From NCBI RefSeq assembly GCF_024494565.1, contig NZ_JANHDN010000004.1, positions 124,001-188,000 on the forward strand: DNA of 64,000 bases, written 5' to 3'. Position numbers and translations under genes: made by a program. This DNA is from Halorubrum rutilum (lineage in GTDB: Archaea > Halobacteriota > Halobacteria > Halobacteriales > Haloferacaceae). Shown here piece by piece: positions 1 through 8,996 of this stretch; the first letter of the stretch is position 1; each line of letters starts with the position of its first letter. The notes under the pieces are model-generated. The model saw only the letters and a list, made by a program, of their open reading frames with translations. It was not told where the DNA came from and did not search any database.

Positions 1-2
1 CG

Positions 3-944
3 ATGCGTCAGGACCACCTCATCACCGCGACGCAGCTCTCGCGGGGTGACATCGAGGCGGTGCTCGACCGGGCACGGGAGGTCGCCGACGAGCCCGCCGC
101 CTTCGCGGACCGGCACGCCGGGCGCGTGCTCGCGCTCTGCTTCTTCGAGCCGAGCACGCGCACCCGGATGAGCTTCGACAGCGCGGCCAAGCGCCTCGGG
201 ATGGACACCGTCGACATGGGCGACGTCGACTCCTCGTCGGTCTCCAAGGGCGAGTCGCTCTCGGACACCGTCCGCGTCATCGAGGGCTACGCCGACGCGC
301 TCGTCCTCCGCCACCCGAGCGAGGGCGCCGCGACGCTGGCCGCCGAGAACGTCTCCGTCCCCGTCGTCAACGCGGGCGACGGCGCCGGGCAACACCCCTC
401 ACAGACCCTCCTCGACCTCCACACGATCCGCGAGAACCACGGGCTCGACGACCTCACCGTCGGGATCATGGGCGACCTGAAGTACGGGCGGACGGTCCAC
501 TCGCTGGCGGCCGCGCTCACCGAGTTCGACGCCAACCAGCACTTCGTCAGCCCGGAGTCGCTGCGGCTCCCGCGCTCGGTCCGGTTCGACCTCCACGAGA
601 CCGGCGCGCAGGTGCGCGAGCACACCGACCTGGAGGCGGTGCTCGGCGAGCTCGACGTGCTGTACGTCACCCGGATCCAGAAGGAGCGGTTCCCCGACGA
701 GAACGAGTACCACCGCGTCGCCGGCGAGTACCGGATCGACGCCGAGACGCTCGACGACGCCGCCGACGACCTCACCGTGATGCATCCGCTCCCGCGGGTC
801 GACGAGATCGCGCCCGACGTCGACGAGACGGAGCACGCCCGCTACTTCGAGCAGGCGCACAACGGGATCCCGGTGCGGATGGCGCTGCTCGACGCGCTGC
901 TGGAGAACGCCGAGGCCGCCGAGGGGGTGGAGGCCGACCGATGA
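3..944 (+). CDS. pyrB: Aspartate carbamoyltransferase, catalytic subunit
   Basis: A 313-residue catalytic chain that joins carbamoyl phosphate to aspartate, the committed step of pyrimidine synthesis in the cytoplasm. The carbamoyl-phosphate motif [14 protein letters not shown] lies near residue 49, [15 protein letters not shown] near 124 and the domain-closing HPLPRVDEI near 260. Length is normal for the family. The ATG lies two bases inside the window edge, so the promoter is not visible. Its stop overlaps the ATG of pyrI (ATGA), so the two subunits are translationally coupled and probably made in equal amounts. Confidence 0.97.
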   Translation: MRQDHLITATQLSRGDIEAVLDRAREVADEPAAFADRHAGRVLALCFFEPSTRTRMSFDSAAKRLGMDTVDMGDVDSSSVSKGESLSDTVRVIEGYADALVLRHPSEGAATLAAENVSVPVVNAGDGAGQHPSQTLLDLHTIRENHGLDDLTVGIMGDLKYGRTVHSLAAALTEFDANQHFVSPESLRLPRSVRFDLHETGAQVREHTDLEAVLGELDVLYVTRIQKERFPDENEYHRVAGEYRIDAETLDDAADDLTVMHPLPRVDEIAPDVDETEHARYFEQAHNGIPVRMALLDALLENAEAAEGVEADR

Positions 945-1399
945 GCGACCACGAGCTCCGCGTCTCGAAGATCCGCGACGGCACCGTGATCGACCACGTC
1001 GAGGGCGGGCAGGCGCTCAACGTGCTCGCCATCCTCGGCATCGACGGCTCTGAGGGGTTCGGCGTCTCCGTCGGGATGAACGTCCCCTCGGACCGGCTCG
1101 GCCGCAAGGACATCGTGAAGGTGGAAGAGCGGGAGCTCTCGCAGTCCGAGGTCGACGTGCTCTCGCTCATCGCGCCCGAGGCGACGATCAACATCGTGCG
1201 GGAGTTCGAGGTCGTCGAGAAGAACCGGGTGACGCGCCCCGACACCGTCACCGGCGTGCTCTCGTGTCCGAACCGAAACTGCATCACGAACGCCGACGAA
1301 CCGGTCGAGACCCGGTTCGACGTGGTCGCCGACGGCGTCCGCTGCGACTACTGCTCGACGATCCTCCGCGCCGACATCGCCGACCACATCGACGTCTGA
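941..1399 (+). CDS. pyrI: Aspartate carbamoyltransferase, regulatory subunit
   Basis: A 152-residue regulatory chain that binds nucleotide effectors in its N-terminal half and contacts the catalytic chain through a C-terminal zinc domain. The four zinc cysteines are visible as C-P-N-R-N-C near residues 108-113 and C-D-Y-C near 137-140. The N-terminal allosteric part contains the family-typical [17 protein letters not shown]. It overlaps pyrB by four bases. No gene intrudes between the subunits, so this is the standard pyrBI pair. Confidence 0.97.
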   Translation: MSDHELRVSKIRDGTVIDHVEGGQALNVLAILGIDGSEGFGVSVGMNVPSDRLGRKDIVKVEERELSQSEVDVLSLIAPEATINIVREFEVVEKNRVTRPDTVTGVLSCPNRNCITNADEPVETRFDVVADGVRCDYCSTILRADIADHIDV

Positions 1400-1492
1400 T
1401 CCGCACGGAGTCTCGCGGTCTTCGCTCGTCCGCTCGCCCGCCGCGTCCGACGCTCCGGTAGATTTTAGCGCCCGCCGCTCGACGTATCGAAC

Positions 1493-1588
1493 ATGAGCAA
1501 GAAAGTCAAGCTCGTCCTAGTCGTGTCGCTCGTCGCGCTCGCGTACTTCCTGTTCGCCGGCGACAAGGAGCCGGTGACCGTCGAGTAG
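1493..1588 (+). CDS. 31-residue single-pass membrane microprotein
   Basis: A short reading frame beginning MSKKVKLVLVVSLVALAYFL and ending in the acidic tail GDKEPVTVE. It has a basic N-terminus, one hydrophobic helix (about residues 6-22) and a charged C-terminus, the pattern of a small inner-membrane protein with the N-terminus inside. A TATA-like TAGATTTTAGC at 1459-1469 lies about 27 nt before the ATG, which fits a leaderless transcript. Function unknown. The clean helix and the promoter spacing support a real gene; conservation has not been tested. Confidence 0.6.
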   Translation: MSKKVKLVLVVSLVALAYFLFAGDKEPVTVE

Positions 1589-1682
1589 CGACCCCGTCGA
1601 CCCGGCACACCCCGATACCGGCGGCGAACTCGGCGCGGGCGGATGCCCGCCGTTTTTACCCCGCAACCGCGTAGCGACGGGT

Positions 1683-2543
1683 ATGTACGGGGTCGTCACG
1701 CGCAACGCCGACGAGGTCGAGATGGAGCCGTTCGACCTCGGCTTCTACGAGGTGAAAGACGTCACGGGGCGGGCGGCCGCGCCGCTCGCGAACGCCGTGA
1801 ACATGGTGTCGTGTTTCGGCGACAACGCCGCGGCCGCCGAGAACCCGGACCTCGTCCCCGTGGACGGGCGCGGCGAGCCGGCGACCCGCGACCGCGACTA
1901 CTTCGACTGGGCGTACATCTGCCCGACCCACCCGGAGTACCGCGAGGGCCTGCTGGAGATCATCGAGGACTGCGCCGCCGAGAGCGACGACGTGCGGCTC
2001 GACGACGTGGGGTTCCCGCGCGAGGGGTTCTGCCGGTGCGACCGCTGCGAGCGGCTGTTCGCAGAGAGCGACCGCGACGACTGGACCGACTGGCGCGCCG
2101 ACGTCATCACCGAGTTCGTCGCCGACGCCGCCGACCTGGTCCCCGGTCGCGTGCTGCTCACGCTGTACCCCGACCCGTACCCGGGCCACCTCCGGGCGCG
2201 GGCCGGGCTCGACCTCGACCGGCTCGCCGAGCACGTCGACGAGTTCGTCGTCCCCCTGTACGACACGGAGTACGCGACGACCTACTGGCTGGAGACCATC
2301 GCCCGCGGCTTCCGCACGCGGCTCGGCGGCGACTACGACGTTCACGGCGCGCCGCCGGAGACCCCGTTCTCCCTGGAGCTGTACGCGGTCGACGTCGCCG
2401 TCGACGACCTGATCCACGCGACCGAGGTCGCCGAGACGTACGCGAAGGACGTGTTCTTCGGCTACGACGCCAACAACGCGGCCGCCGCGCTCCGCCGGAA
2501 GGACGCCGACGGGCGCGACGGCGAAGTCCATCGGCCGGAGTGA
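1683..2543 (+). CDS. Uncharacterised protein, possible TIM-barrel/glycosidase-like fold
   Basis: A 286-residue soluble acidic protein that I cannot assign to a characterised family. Alternating beta-strand and helix segments, the stretch DVRLDDVGFPREGFCRCDRC (about residues 103-122) with a C-x-C-x2-C cluster, and the strand VLLTLYPDPYPGH recall glycoside-hydrolase-like TIM barrels whose cysteines bind a structural metal. That is an inference from pattern only. The ATG at 1683 lies about 27 nt after GTTTTTACC (1652-1660), suggesting a leaderless transcript. A longer overlapping frame starting at 1643 is a shadow in another frame. Confidence 0.7.
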   Translation: MYGVVTRNADEVEMEPFDLGFYEVKDVTGRAAAPLANAVNMVSCFGDNAAAAENPDLVPVDGRGEPATRDRDYFDWAYICPTHPEYREGLLEIIEDCAAESDDVRLDDVGFPREGFCRCDRCERLFAESDRDDWTDWRADVITEFVADAADLVPGRVLLTLYPDPYPGHLRARAGLDLDRLAEHVDEFVVPLYDTEYATTYWLETIARGFRTRLGGDYDVHGAPPETPFSLELYAVDVAVDDLIHATEVAETYAKDVFFGYDANNAAAALRRKDADGRDGEVHRPE

Positions 2544-2808
2544 GGGATCGCAGCGGCCCGTCCGACGGTCACGTGAACGAGGGTTTAAATACGGCCGCGG
2601 CGGACGCCTACTCGACCGGCCGCCGGCGTGCGACATCACCGGTCGTCTCGCGTTCGCGCGAGGCGGTCGCCTTTCAACGTCCGCGCCGTAGCGGCGGTCG
2701 CCCCACAGTCGCGAGCCGCCGGCTCGTCGGTCCCGTGAGGCGGTCGCCGTCGACACAGCGGGGCGGTCGCGCGTCGAAAGCGCCCGCATCGGGGCGCCCG
2801 CCGTCCGA
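2544..2808. other. Intergenic stretch with promoter-like box and repeated GCGGTCGC
   Basis: No convincing coding frame. A strong TATA-like GGTTTAAATAC sits at 2582-2592 on the plus strand with no protein start downstream of it. The following 200 bases hold four copies of the octamer GCGGTCGC, three of them written AGGCGGTCGCC or close to it. This could be an untranslated RNA or simply GC-rich spacer. Confidence 0.3.
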
Positions 2809-3552
2809 TCAGTGGACCGTCCGATCGTCGCTCGTGTCGATCTCCTCGATCGGGTCGGCGTTGCCGAAGTCGGGCGTCGGCCCGTCGCCCGGCGCCGCCC
2901 ACTCGACAGCGTTCCGAAGCACCCGTCGAACGTCGTCGTTGTAGTATATCGGATACGTCTCATGACCCGGTCGGAAGTAGAACACCTTCCCGTTGCCGCG
3001 GCGGTAACAGCAGCCGGAGCGGAACGTCTCGCCGCCTTCGAACCAGGAGTTGAAGACGAGGGTGTCCGGTGCGGGAACGTCGAAGCGCTCGCCGTACATC
3101 TCCGCCTCCTCGACCTCGACGTGCTCGCCGATCCCGTCGGCGATCGGGTGGCCCGGCTCGATCGTCCAGAGCCGCTCCGTCTCGGCCGCCTCCCGCCACT
3201 TCAGCGAGCAGCTCGTGCCCATGAGCCGCTTGAAGATCTTCGAGTAGTGCGCGGAGTGGAGGACGAGGAGCCCCATCCCGTCGAGCACGCGCTCGCGGAC
3301 GCGGTCGACGACCGCGTCGCGCACCTCGTCGTGGGCGGCGTGCCCCCACCACGTGAGCACGTCGGTATCCGCCAATACCTCCTCGGTGAGCCCGTGTTCC
3401 GGCCCCTCGTCGAGCGTGGCGGTGCGGACGTCGTGGCCCGCCGCCTCGAAGACCTCGGCGAGGACCGCGTGGATCCCGTCGGGGTACACGTCGGCGACGA
3501 CCTCTCTCTCGCGCTCGTGGCGGTACTCGTTCCAGACCGTGACGCGTGCCAT
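2809..3552 (-). CDS. ThuA-like domain protein
   Basis: A 247-residue protein of the ThuA family (trehalose-utilisation type, glutamine-amidotransferase-like fold). Family features include the N-terminal [24 protein letters not shown] (about residues 67-80), [19 protein letters not shown] and the C-terminal [20 protein letters not shown], where the conserved histidine lies. ThuA proteins are linked to sugar oxidation, but the reaction is not established for this member. The start at 3552 ([10 protein letters not shown]) is preferred: an upstream extension to 3747 would run into repeat element R1 and has no family similarity. Confidence 0.85.
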   Translation of the reverse strand: MARVTVWNEYRHEREREVVADVYPDGIHAVLAEVFEAAGHDVRTATLDEGPEHGLTEEVLADTDVLTWWGHAAHDEVRDAVVDRVRERVLDGMGLLVLHSAHYSKIFKRLMGTSCSLKWREAAETERLWTIEPGHPIADGIGEHVEVEEAEMYGERFDVPAPDTLVFNSWFEGGETFRSGCCYRRGNGKVFYFRPGHETYPIYYNDDVRRVLRNAVEWAAPGDGPTPDFGNADPIEEIDTSDDRTVH

Positions 3553-3610
3553 ACGCCCCGTCTCCGCCGGACCGACTTGTAGGATCGTATCCGGAGCGAA
3601 AGCGATCTGT

Positions 3611-4003
3611 GCGGTGGCGCGCGCCTTCGAGCGCCCGAAGGGCGCGAGAAGCGCGTGCGAGGGACGCGGTGAGCGCTCGGAGAGCGCGAACCGCGAGGCT
3701 GGGGAGGTGTGAGGCTGTGGTGCTGTGTGGAGCGGGGTGGGAATCAAAGGGGCAGCCGTGAGGCGGGCGCAGGCGAAGCAAGCACTGGAACGAGGGAGCG
3801 AACGGAGTGAGCGACCGAGTGAAGCGCGCAGCGAGCGTGCGCCCGCCTCACGGCTGGGGCTTTGGAGGCGTTTGCCGCGGGTCCGCCAGTACGCATTTAT
3901 AATCGAGCGGCTGGGGCTTCGGATCTCTTCACCGCCAGGTCTCGGTCAGTCACTTATAAACGAGAACAGTCAAGACTTCGGACCTGCTTACCGCGCTCCA
4001 CGC
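3611..4003 (+). repeat. Dispersed structured repeat, copy R1
   Basis: First of four related intergenic elements, and the only content of the 475-base gap between the ThuA-like gene and the next gene. The body starts GCGGTGGCGCG, carries a small hairpin GCGCCC-GAA-GGGCGC (3631-3645), a block GAGGCTGGGGAGGTGTGAGG, then a perfect 19-bp hairpin with arms 3753-3771 and 3838-3856 and a 66-nt loop. After it come three increasingly degenerate units that begin near 3851, 3908 and 3967 and share GGCTGGGGCTTTGGAGG or GGGGCTTCGG. Two of the spacers contain TATA-like TTTATAAT or CTTATAAA. No protein-coding frame is shared between copies. Confidence 0.85.
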
Positions 4004-4027
4004 TGAGCGAACGCTCGCCTCCACCAC

Positions 4028-4480
4028 TTATCCCGAAAATTCCGACTCGCTCACCCGGACGATCACCGTCTCGTCGACGTCGCGGAGGTCGTACTCGGGC
4101 GTCTCGCCCTGCGTCCGCCGGACGTACAGCGGCTCGACCGGCCGCTCGTCGACGAGCCCGAACACCTTCAGGCGCTGGTCGGTCTCCTCGGGCGGGACCG
4201 CGCCGTCGCGCACCTCGCGGGCGAGGTCGCGCGAGAGCCACTCGTCGGTCGAAATCGACGGCTCGCGGACGAGCGCCTCGTCGACGAAGCGCGCGAGGTA
4301 CCAGTTGAGGTCGTTCAACAGCGCCACGGCGGCGCCGAGGCTCACGGTGTCCACGGCGAGGCTGTTCGCGTACGGCTCCTCGATGTCGTACGTCGCGAGC
4401 GCGTCCCGGGCGGTCTCGCGGGACAGCAGCTCGTAGGTGAGGTCGACGTCCGGGTCGCCGAGGAGACACACCCGCGTCAC
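4028..4480 (-). CDS. Conserved haloarchaeal protein (DUF5804-like)
   Basis: A 150-residue acidic cytoplasmic protein without signal or membrane segment. The N-terminal MTRVCLLGDPDVDLTYELLS and the segment LAVDTVSLGAAVALLNDLNW look like a conserved haloarchaeal family I associate from memory with DUF5804; that name was not checked. Function unknown. It ends only 24 bases from repeat R1 and is followed on the same strand by no further gene. It starts 88 bases after the SAM synthetase stop and may be cotranscribed with it. Confidence 0.75.
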   Translation of the reverse strand: MTRVCLLGDPDVDLTYELLSRETARDALATYDIEEPYANSLAVDTVSLGAAVALLNDLNWYLARFVDEALVREPSISTDEWLSRDLAREVRDGAVPPEETDQRLKVFGLVDERPVEPLYVRRTQGETPEYDLRDVDETVIVRVSESEFSG

Positions 4481-4568
4481 ACGCTACCGGACTCGCCGGC
4501 CCCCCAAATCGGTTGCGGTCGTCGGGGCGTCGAGTAAGGAGCCGACCGACGGCACGGCCGTCCTCGGC

Positions 4569-5771
4569 TCAGAACGTCGAGACGTCGCCGTCGATGACGC
4601 TGCGGGTCACGTCGGTGACGTCGGCCAGCTCGCGGTCGACGATCTCCAGGACGTCCGCCTCGATGTCGCCGATCGCGACGCCCTCCTCGGTCACCAGCTG
4701 CGCGTCGGCGACGTGCGGCTCGTCGATCGGGCGCCCGATCTGCGAGAGCAGCCGGACCTGCAGGTCGCGGATCCCGTCGACCTCGTCGGTGACCGACTCG
4801 GCGATCCGCGTCGAGAGGAGGTTGTAGATCTTCCCGATGTGGTTGACCGGGTTCTTCCCGGAGGTCGCCTCCATCGACATCGGGCGGTTCGGGGTGATGA
4901 GGCCGTTCGCGCGGTTGCCGCGGCCGACGGAGCCGTCGTCGCCCTGCTCGGCGGAGGTGCCGGTGACGGTGAGGTAGACGGAGCCCTCGTCGTAGTCGTC
5001 GGCGGTGTTGACGTCGACGCCGACCTCGCGGTCGGTGCGGGCCTCGGCGAGGTCGGTGACGAACTCGCGCACGCTCGCGACCGCGTCGTCGTACTCCTCC
5101 AGCCCGTCGACGTAGGCGTCGACCATCGCGGCCGCGACCGTGATGTCGATCCGGTCGCCCTCGCGCTTGCCCATGATCTTCACGTCGGGGCCGAGCTCGG
5201 GGTGGTCGTCGTGGTACCGGCCGTTGAGCGCGCGCTCGGCCTCGCGGACGATGGTCTCGGTCTCGGTGAGCGGCGCGTGACCGACGCCGAAGGAGGTGTC
5301 GTTCGCCATCGGCACCTGCTGGGTCTCCTCGCCGAACACGTCCTGGAGGTCGCCGGAGCCCTCGCCGAGCTTCGCGTCGATGACGACGTCGGTGCCGTAC
5401 TCCAGCTCCGGGAGCGCCTCGCCGAGGTAGTCGCGGGCGGCCGCCAGCGCGGTCGAGTCGACCGGGAGCTGCTCGCCCTCGTACTCCTTCGTGGCGCGCC
5501 CGACGATGAGCACGTAGATCGGTTCGACGACCTCGCCGCCGCCGTACGCCGGCGCGGCGCGGCCGGCGACGAGCTGCGTCTCGTCGGTGTTGTAGTGGAG
5601 CACCTTGCCGACGCGGTCCAAGTAGAGCTGCGAGAGCGCCCGCGACACCGACTCGGCGATACCGTCGCAGATCGAGTCCGGGTGTCCGACACCCTTCCGC
5701 TCGACGATCTCGACCTCCTGGTCCTCGACGGCCCGCCGGTCGAGGCGGCTGACCTGAATGTTCCGGTCCAT
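4569..5771 (-). CDS. mat: S-adenosylmethionine synthetase, archaeal type
   Basis: A 400-residue enzyme making S-adenosylmethionine from methionine and ATP. It belongs to the archaeal class, which differs from bacterial MetK. Signature segments are [20 protein letters not shown] (about residues 24-43), [28 protein letters not shown] and [20 protein letters not shown]. Length is typical. On its strand a TATA-like GTTATACTG (5796-5804) lies about 28 nt upstream of the ATG, so the message is probably leaderless. Methylthioadenosine formed from its product is handled by mtnP near 60 kb. Confidence 0.96.
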   Translation of the reverse strand: MDRNIQVSRLDRRAVEDQEVEIVERKGVGHPDSICDGIAESVSRALSQLYLDRVGKVLHYNTDETQLVAGRAAPAYGGGEVVEPIYVLIVGRATKEYEGEQLPVDSTALAAARDYLGEALPELEYGTDVVIDAKLGEGSGDLQDVFGEETQQVPMANDTSFGVGHAPLTETETIVREAERALNGRYHDDHPELGPDVKIMGKREGDRIDITVAAAMVDAYVDGLEEYDDAVASVREFVTDLAEARTDREVGVDVNTADDYDEGSVYLTVTGTSAEQGDDGSVGRGNRANGLITPNRPMSMEATSGKNPVNHIGKIYNLLSTRIAESVTDEVDGIRDLQVRLLSQIGRPIDEPHVADAQLVTEEGVAIGDIEADVLEIVDRELADVTDVTRSVIDGDVSTF

Positions 5772-5864
5772 TACCCCTCGGTACTTCGTCGGTCGCAGTA
5801 TAACTTGCGGAAACCTCTCGCCCCCGGCTAATGCCCTAGGGTTATTTTTCGGCGGCGCCCGACG

Positions 5865-6986
5865 CTACCGTACCGCCTCGTACGCCTCGCCCATCACGTC
5901 GAGCGCCTCGCGGAGCTCGCTCTCGTCGGTCGCGTACGAGATCCGGGCGTGGCCCCGTCCGTGCTCGCCGAACGCCTCGCCCGGGACGACGATCACCCCG
6001 CGGTCGATGCACTCGTCGACGAACCCCTCGGGCACGCGGGGCATCGCGTAGAAGGCGCCCTGCGGCGTGGGGCAGTCGAGCCCGATCTCGTCGAACCCCT
6101 CCAGCAGGAGGTCGCGGCGGCGCTCGAAGGAGGCGGTCATCTCGTCGACGATCCCGCGGTCGCCCCGGAGCGCGCCCTCCGCCGCGTACTGCGCCGGCGC
6201 CGACGCGCAGGCCTGCGCGTACTGGTGGACGCGCAGCATGCGCTCGACGCGCTCGTCGGAGCCGTACACCCAGCCGAGCCGCCAGCCCGTCATCGAGAAC
6301 AGCTTCGAGGCGGAGTTGACGACGACGACGCTGTCCGTCTCCGCGAACTCCATCGGCGAGTAGTGCTCGCCGTCGAAGACCGTGTACTCGTACACCTCGT
6401 CGGAGAGACAGAGCACGTCGTGCTCGTCGGCGATCCGCGCGAACTCCCGCACGTCGGCCTCGGAGGAGACCGCGCCGGTGGGGTTGCCGGGCGAGTTCAC
6501 CACGAACGCCGCGGTGTCGTCCGTGATGGCGTCCTCGATCGCGGCCGGGTCGATCGTGAGGTCGTCGCGCAGCGGCGCGGGCACGGGCTCGCCGCCCGCG
6601 AGCTTCGTGAGCGCGTCGTAGGAGACGAACCCCGGGTCCGGGATCACGACCTCGTCGCCCTCGTCCACGTGCGCCTCCAGCGCGACGTGGAGCGCCTCGC
6701 TCCCGCCCGCGGTGGCGATCACGTTCGCGGGGTCGAGGTCGACCCCCTGGTCCGCCCGGTGCTTCGCCGCGATCGCCTCCCGGAGCGACCGGATCCCCTT
6801 GTTCTCGGTGTAGGCGTCGGCCTTCCCGTCCTCTATCGCGTCGACGGCCGCCCGGCGCGCGTGCTCCGGCGTCGGGAAGTCGGGCTGTCCCAGCCCGAGG
6901 TTGATCGCGTCGTCGCCGGCCGCCTCGAACACCTCGCGGATCCCGCTGATGGAGATCCGCTCGACCCTCTCGGAGAAGTTCGGCAT
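5865..6986 (-). CDS. Class I/II PLP-dependent aminotransferase
   Basis: A 373-residue fold-type I aminotransferase, probably acting on aspartate or aromatic amino acids. Visible are NLGLGQPDFPTPEHARRA (about residues 30-47), ENKGIRSLREAIA, the asparagine/proline motif VNSPGNPTGA, DEVYEYTVFDG, and the PLP lysine in NSASKLFSMTGWRLGWVYG. The C-terminal arginine that binds the substrate carboxylate is in GHARISYA. The start at 6986 (MPNFSERVERIS) is chosen because the 13 residues upstream are not family-like. Substrate cannot be fixed from sequence. Confidence 0.93.
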   Translation of the reverse strand: MPNFSERVERISISGIREVFEAAGDDAINLGLGQPDFPTPEHARRAAVDAIEDGKADAYTENKGIRSLREAIAAKHRADQGVDLDPANVIATAGGSEALHVALEAHVDEGDEVVIPDPGFVSYDALTKLAGGEPVPAPLRDDLTIDPAAIEDAITDDTAAFVVNSPGNPTGAVSSEADVREFARIADEHDVLCLSDEVYEYTVFDGEHYSPMEFAETDSVVVVNSASKLFSMTGWRLGWVYGSDERVERMLRVHQYAQACASAPAQYAAEGALRGDRGIVDEMTASFERRRDLLLEGFDEIGLDCPTPQGAFYAMPRVPEGFVDECIDRGVIVVPGEAFGEHGRGHARISYATDESELREALDVMGEAYEAVR

Positions 6987-7073
6987 ACCCGTTCGGGGGC
7001 GCCGCCGGGAGTTAGTTCTTGTCACGTTGGCGCCCGGCGGCGCGCTCGGCGGGAGCGGAGCGACGGCCGACCG

Positions 7074-8204
7074 CTACTTGCGGTCCCACACCGGTCGACG
7101 CCCCGCGCCGCCCGCACCGGAGCGGGGCGTCCCGTTCCCGTCGAGCGGGAGCGCGAACCGCCCGCGGAGCACGCTGAGCACCTCCGTCGGCTCGGCCCGG
7201 AGGAGCGCCTCGTCGACCGCCCTGAGCCGGAGTAGCGGCCGCCCCGGTCCGGTGGGGACCCTGATCGACTCGATCAGCTCGCGCTCGACGAGCGCGCGCC
7301 GGTCGGCCGTGAGCTCCTGTCCGGGCGCGACCGCGACGCGGTCCTCCCCAGCCGCGACCCGGTCCTCTCCGGACGCGACGCGGTCCTTCCCAGCCGCGAC
7401 CCGGTCCTCTCCGGACGCGACGCGGTCCTCCGCGCCGCGGTCCGCCGCGTCGCCCTCATTCCCGTCGCCCCGGTTCCCGCCGCCGTCGACCCACTGCCGG
7501 AGGTCTCGGAACAGGTGGTCGTGGCGCGCGGCGAGCGCGACCAGCAGGGTCCGGTCGGTGACGGTCCCGGTCCGCCCGACCGCCCCGTGGTCGAGCGCGT
7601 CGAAGATCGCGGCCACGTCGTCCGCGAACCGGTCGTCGAGGGTCTCGCGCGCCGCGTCCAGCAGGCGGGTGCGCGGGGGCATGCCGACGGTCGCGGGCGT
7701 CGCCGCGTCGAACCGCGCCGCCGCCGCGCCGAACGCCGCCGAGGCGGTCTCACCGCTCGTCTCGGAGACGAGCGTTCGGGCCGATCCCGGGCCCGCGACC
7801 GCGTCGACCCGATCGGGCGTCGCGAACGCGAGCGGGCGACCCGCGGTCTCGGTGTCGGCCGCGCCGCCTCGCCCCGCGTCGTCGGCGAGCGTCCGGAGCT
7901 CGAACTCCCCGGCTGCGACCGCCTCGGCGACGGCGGTGCCGAGGACGACCGCCCGGCCGAGCGCGTCGACGGCCCCGGGACGACAGGCGATCCGCCAGGG
8001 TTCGTCGTCGTCGGTCCGCCGACGAGCGGCGAGGACCGGCGGGAGCAGTCCGAGGGGGACGCCGACGGCGACGACGCCGGACCGGCCCGCGAGGGCCGAC
8101 TCCAACGCGGACGAGAGCCCCTCGTCGTACTCGTCGACCGCGGCGGCGACCTCGGAGGGCTCGTCGGTGGATGCGTCGCCGTTCCCGCCTCCCGGGGGAG
8201 CCAT
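7074..8204 (-). CDS. TbsP/DUF5821-like transcriptional regulator
   Basis: A 376-residue haloarchaeal protein. The central and C-terminal part (RTRLLDAARETLDDRFADDV, then TLLVALAARHDHLFRDLRQW and later LTADRRALVERELIESIRVP and GRPLLRLR) has the order seen in TbsP-type regulators: a sensor-like N-terminal half followed by a winged-helix DNA-binding domain. This is recognition by pattern, not a search. Unusually, the wing region is split by about 35 residues of near-perfect 7-residue repeats (EDRVASG/EDRVAAG) encoded by 21-bp tandem repeats at about 7326-7431. The C-terminal 30 residues are glycine- and proline-rich. Confidence 0.6.
   Translation of the reverse strand: MAPPGGGNGDASTDEPSEVAAAVDEYDEGLSSALESALAGRSGVVAVGVPLGLLPPVLAARRRTDDDEPWRIACRPGAVDALGRAVVLGTAVAEAVAAGEFELRTLADDAGRGGAADTETAGRPLAFATPDRVDAVAGPGSARTLVSETSGETASAAFGAAAARFDAATPATVGMPPRTRLLDAARETLDDRFADDVAAIFDALDHGAVGRTGTVTDRTLLVALAARHDHLFRDLRQWVDGGGNRGDGNEGDAADRGAEDRVASGEDRVAAGKDRVASGEDRVAAGEDRVAVAPGQELTADRRALVERELIESIRVPTGPGRPLLRLRAVDEALLRAEPTEVLSVLRGRFALPLDGNGTPRSGAGGAGRRPVWDRK
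7326..7431 (-). repeat. 21-bp tandem repeats inside the TbsP-like gene
   Basis: Five consecutive in-frame 21-bp units encode (E/K)DRVA(A/S)G heptads. Two adjacent units form a 42-bp pair that is repeated almost exactly (7349-7390 and 7391-7432), which shows recent duplication in units of two. The reading frame is preserved throughout. Confidence 0.85.
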
Positions 8205-8245
8205 ACGCTCCGTGGCGGCGGAACCGGAAAGAACGTTGCGCCGGC

Positions 8246-8986
8246 TCAGGGCGCCCGCGCGAGGACGAGGTACCCGGTGTGGCCGACGCCGGCGGTCGAG
8301 GGGCGGGAGCCGCGCTCCGAGAACTCCATCTCGCGCTGGATCGTCTCCAGCGTCTCGATCCCGTCGAGGCCGGCCTCGCGGGCCGCGAGGACCGCCTCGC
8401 GCGTCCCCTCGACGAACGGGGAGTAGACCGCGAGACAGCCCCCGGAGACGAGCAGCTCGTCGGCGCGCTCGACGACAGTCGGCGCGTCGCCGGTGTCGAG
8501 CGTGAGGGCGTCGAACGGCTCGCCCTCGGCGAGCGCGTCGAGCTCCTCGGTGAGGTCGCCGGTCCGGACCTCGACGCGGTCGGCGACCCCCGCGGTCGCC
8601 ATGTTGGCGCGGGCGACGTCGGCGAACTCGGCGTCGACCTCGTAGGTCGTCACGTCGGCGCCCGCCCGCCCGAGGTACGCCGCGAGGATCCCCGTCCCGG
8701 TGCCGGCGTCGAGGACGCGGTCGCCGCCGGACGCGCCGGTGTGGCCCATCACGAGCCCCACGTCGCGGGGCATCATCGGGGCGCCGGTGCGTTCGAGGTG
8801 GTTGAACAGGTCCGGCCCGCGGAGCTCGCGGACCGCGAAGGCGGTGCCGAGATGCGTCTCGACGGTGTCGCCGCCCTCGACGTCCTCGGGGACGTCGAGC
8901 ACGCCGAGGTCGGTGCCGAACTCCTCGCCCGGCTCCAGCAGGTACTCCCGGTCGTCGCGAACCAGCAGGTACGCGGCGTCCGTCAC
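8246..8986 (-). CDS. trmI: tRNA (adenine-N1)-methyltransferase, TrmI family
   Basis: A 246-residue SAM-dependent enzyme of the TrmI family, which in archaea methylates adenines 57/58 of the T loop of tRNA. The N-terminal barrel domain is followed by RTGAPMMPRDVGLVMGHTG, the SAM-binding VLDAGTGTGILAAYLGRAGA (about residues 91-110), an acidic strand end TTYEVDAEF and the catalytic-region DALTLDTGDAP. The start is a GTG at 8986. The gene begins 10 bases after the NAC stop on the same strand, so the two probably form an operon of translation-related genes. Confidence 0.92.
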   Translation of the reverse strand: MTDAAYLLVRDDREYLLEPGEEFGTDLGVLDVPEDVEGGDTVETHLGTAFAVRELRGPDLFNHLERTGAPMMPRDVGLVMGHTGASGGDRVLDAGTGTGILAAYLGRAGADVTTYEVDAEFADVARANMATAGVADRVEVRTGDLTEELDALAEGEPFDALTLDTGDAPTVVERADELLVSGGCLAVYSPFVEGTREAVLAAREAGLDGIETLETIQREMEFSERGSRPSTAGVGHTGYLVLARAP

Positions 8987-8996
8987 GCCCGATCAG

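Noticed and set aside
2809..3747. Longer ThuA-like protein starting at 3747
   Set aside because: The extra 65 residues would be coded by repeat R1 and its flank and show no family similarity; [10 protein letters not shown] at 3552 is the natural start.
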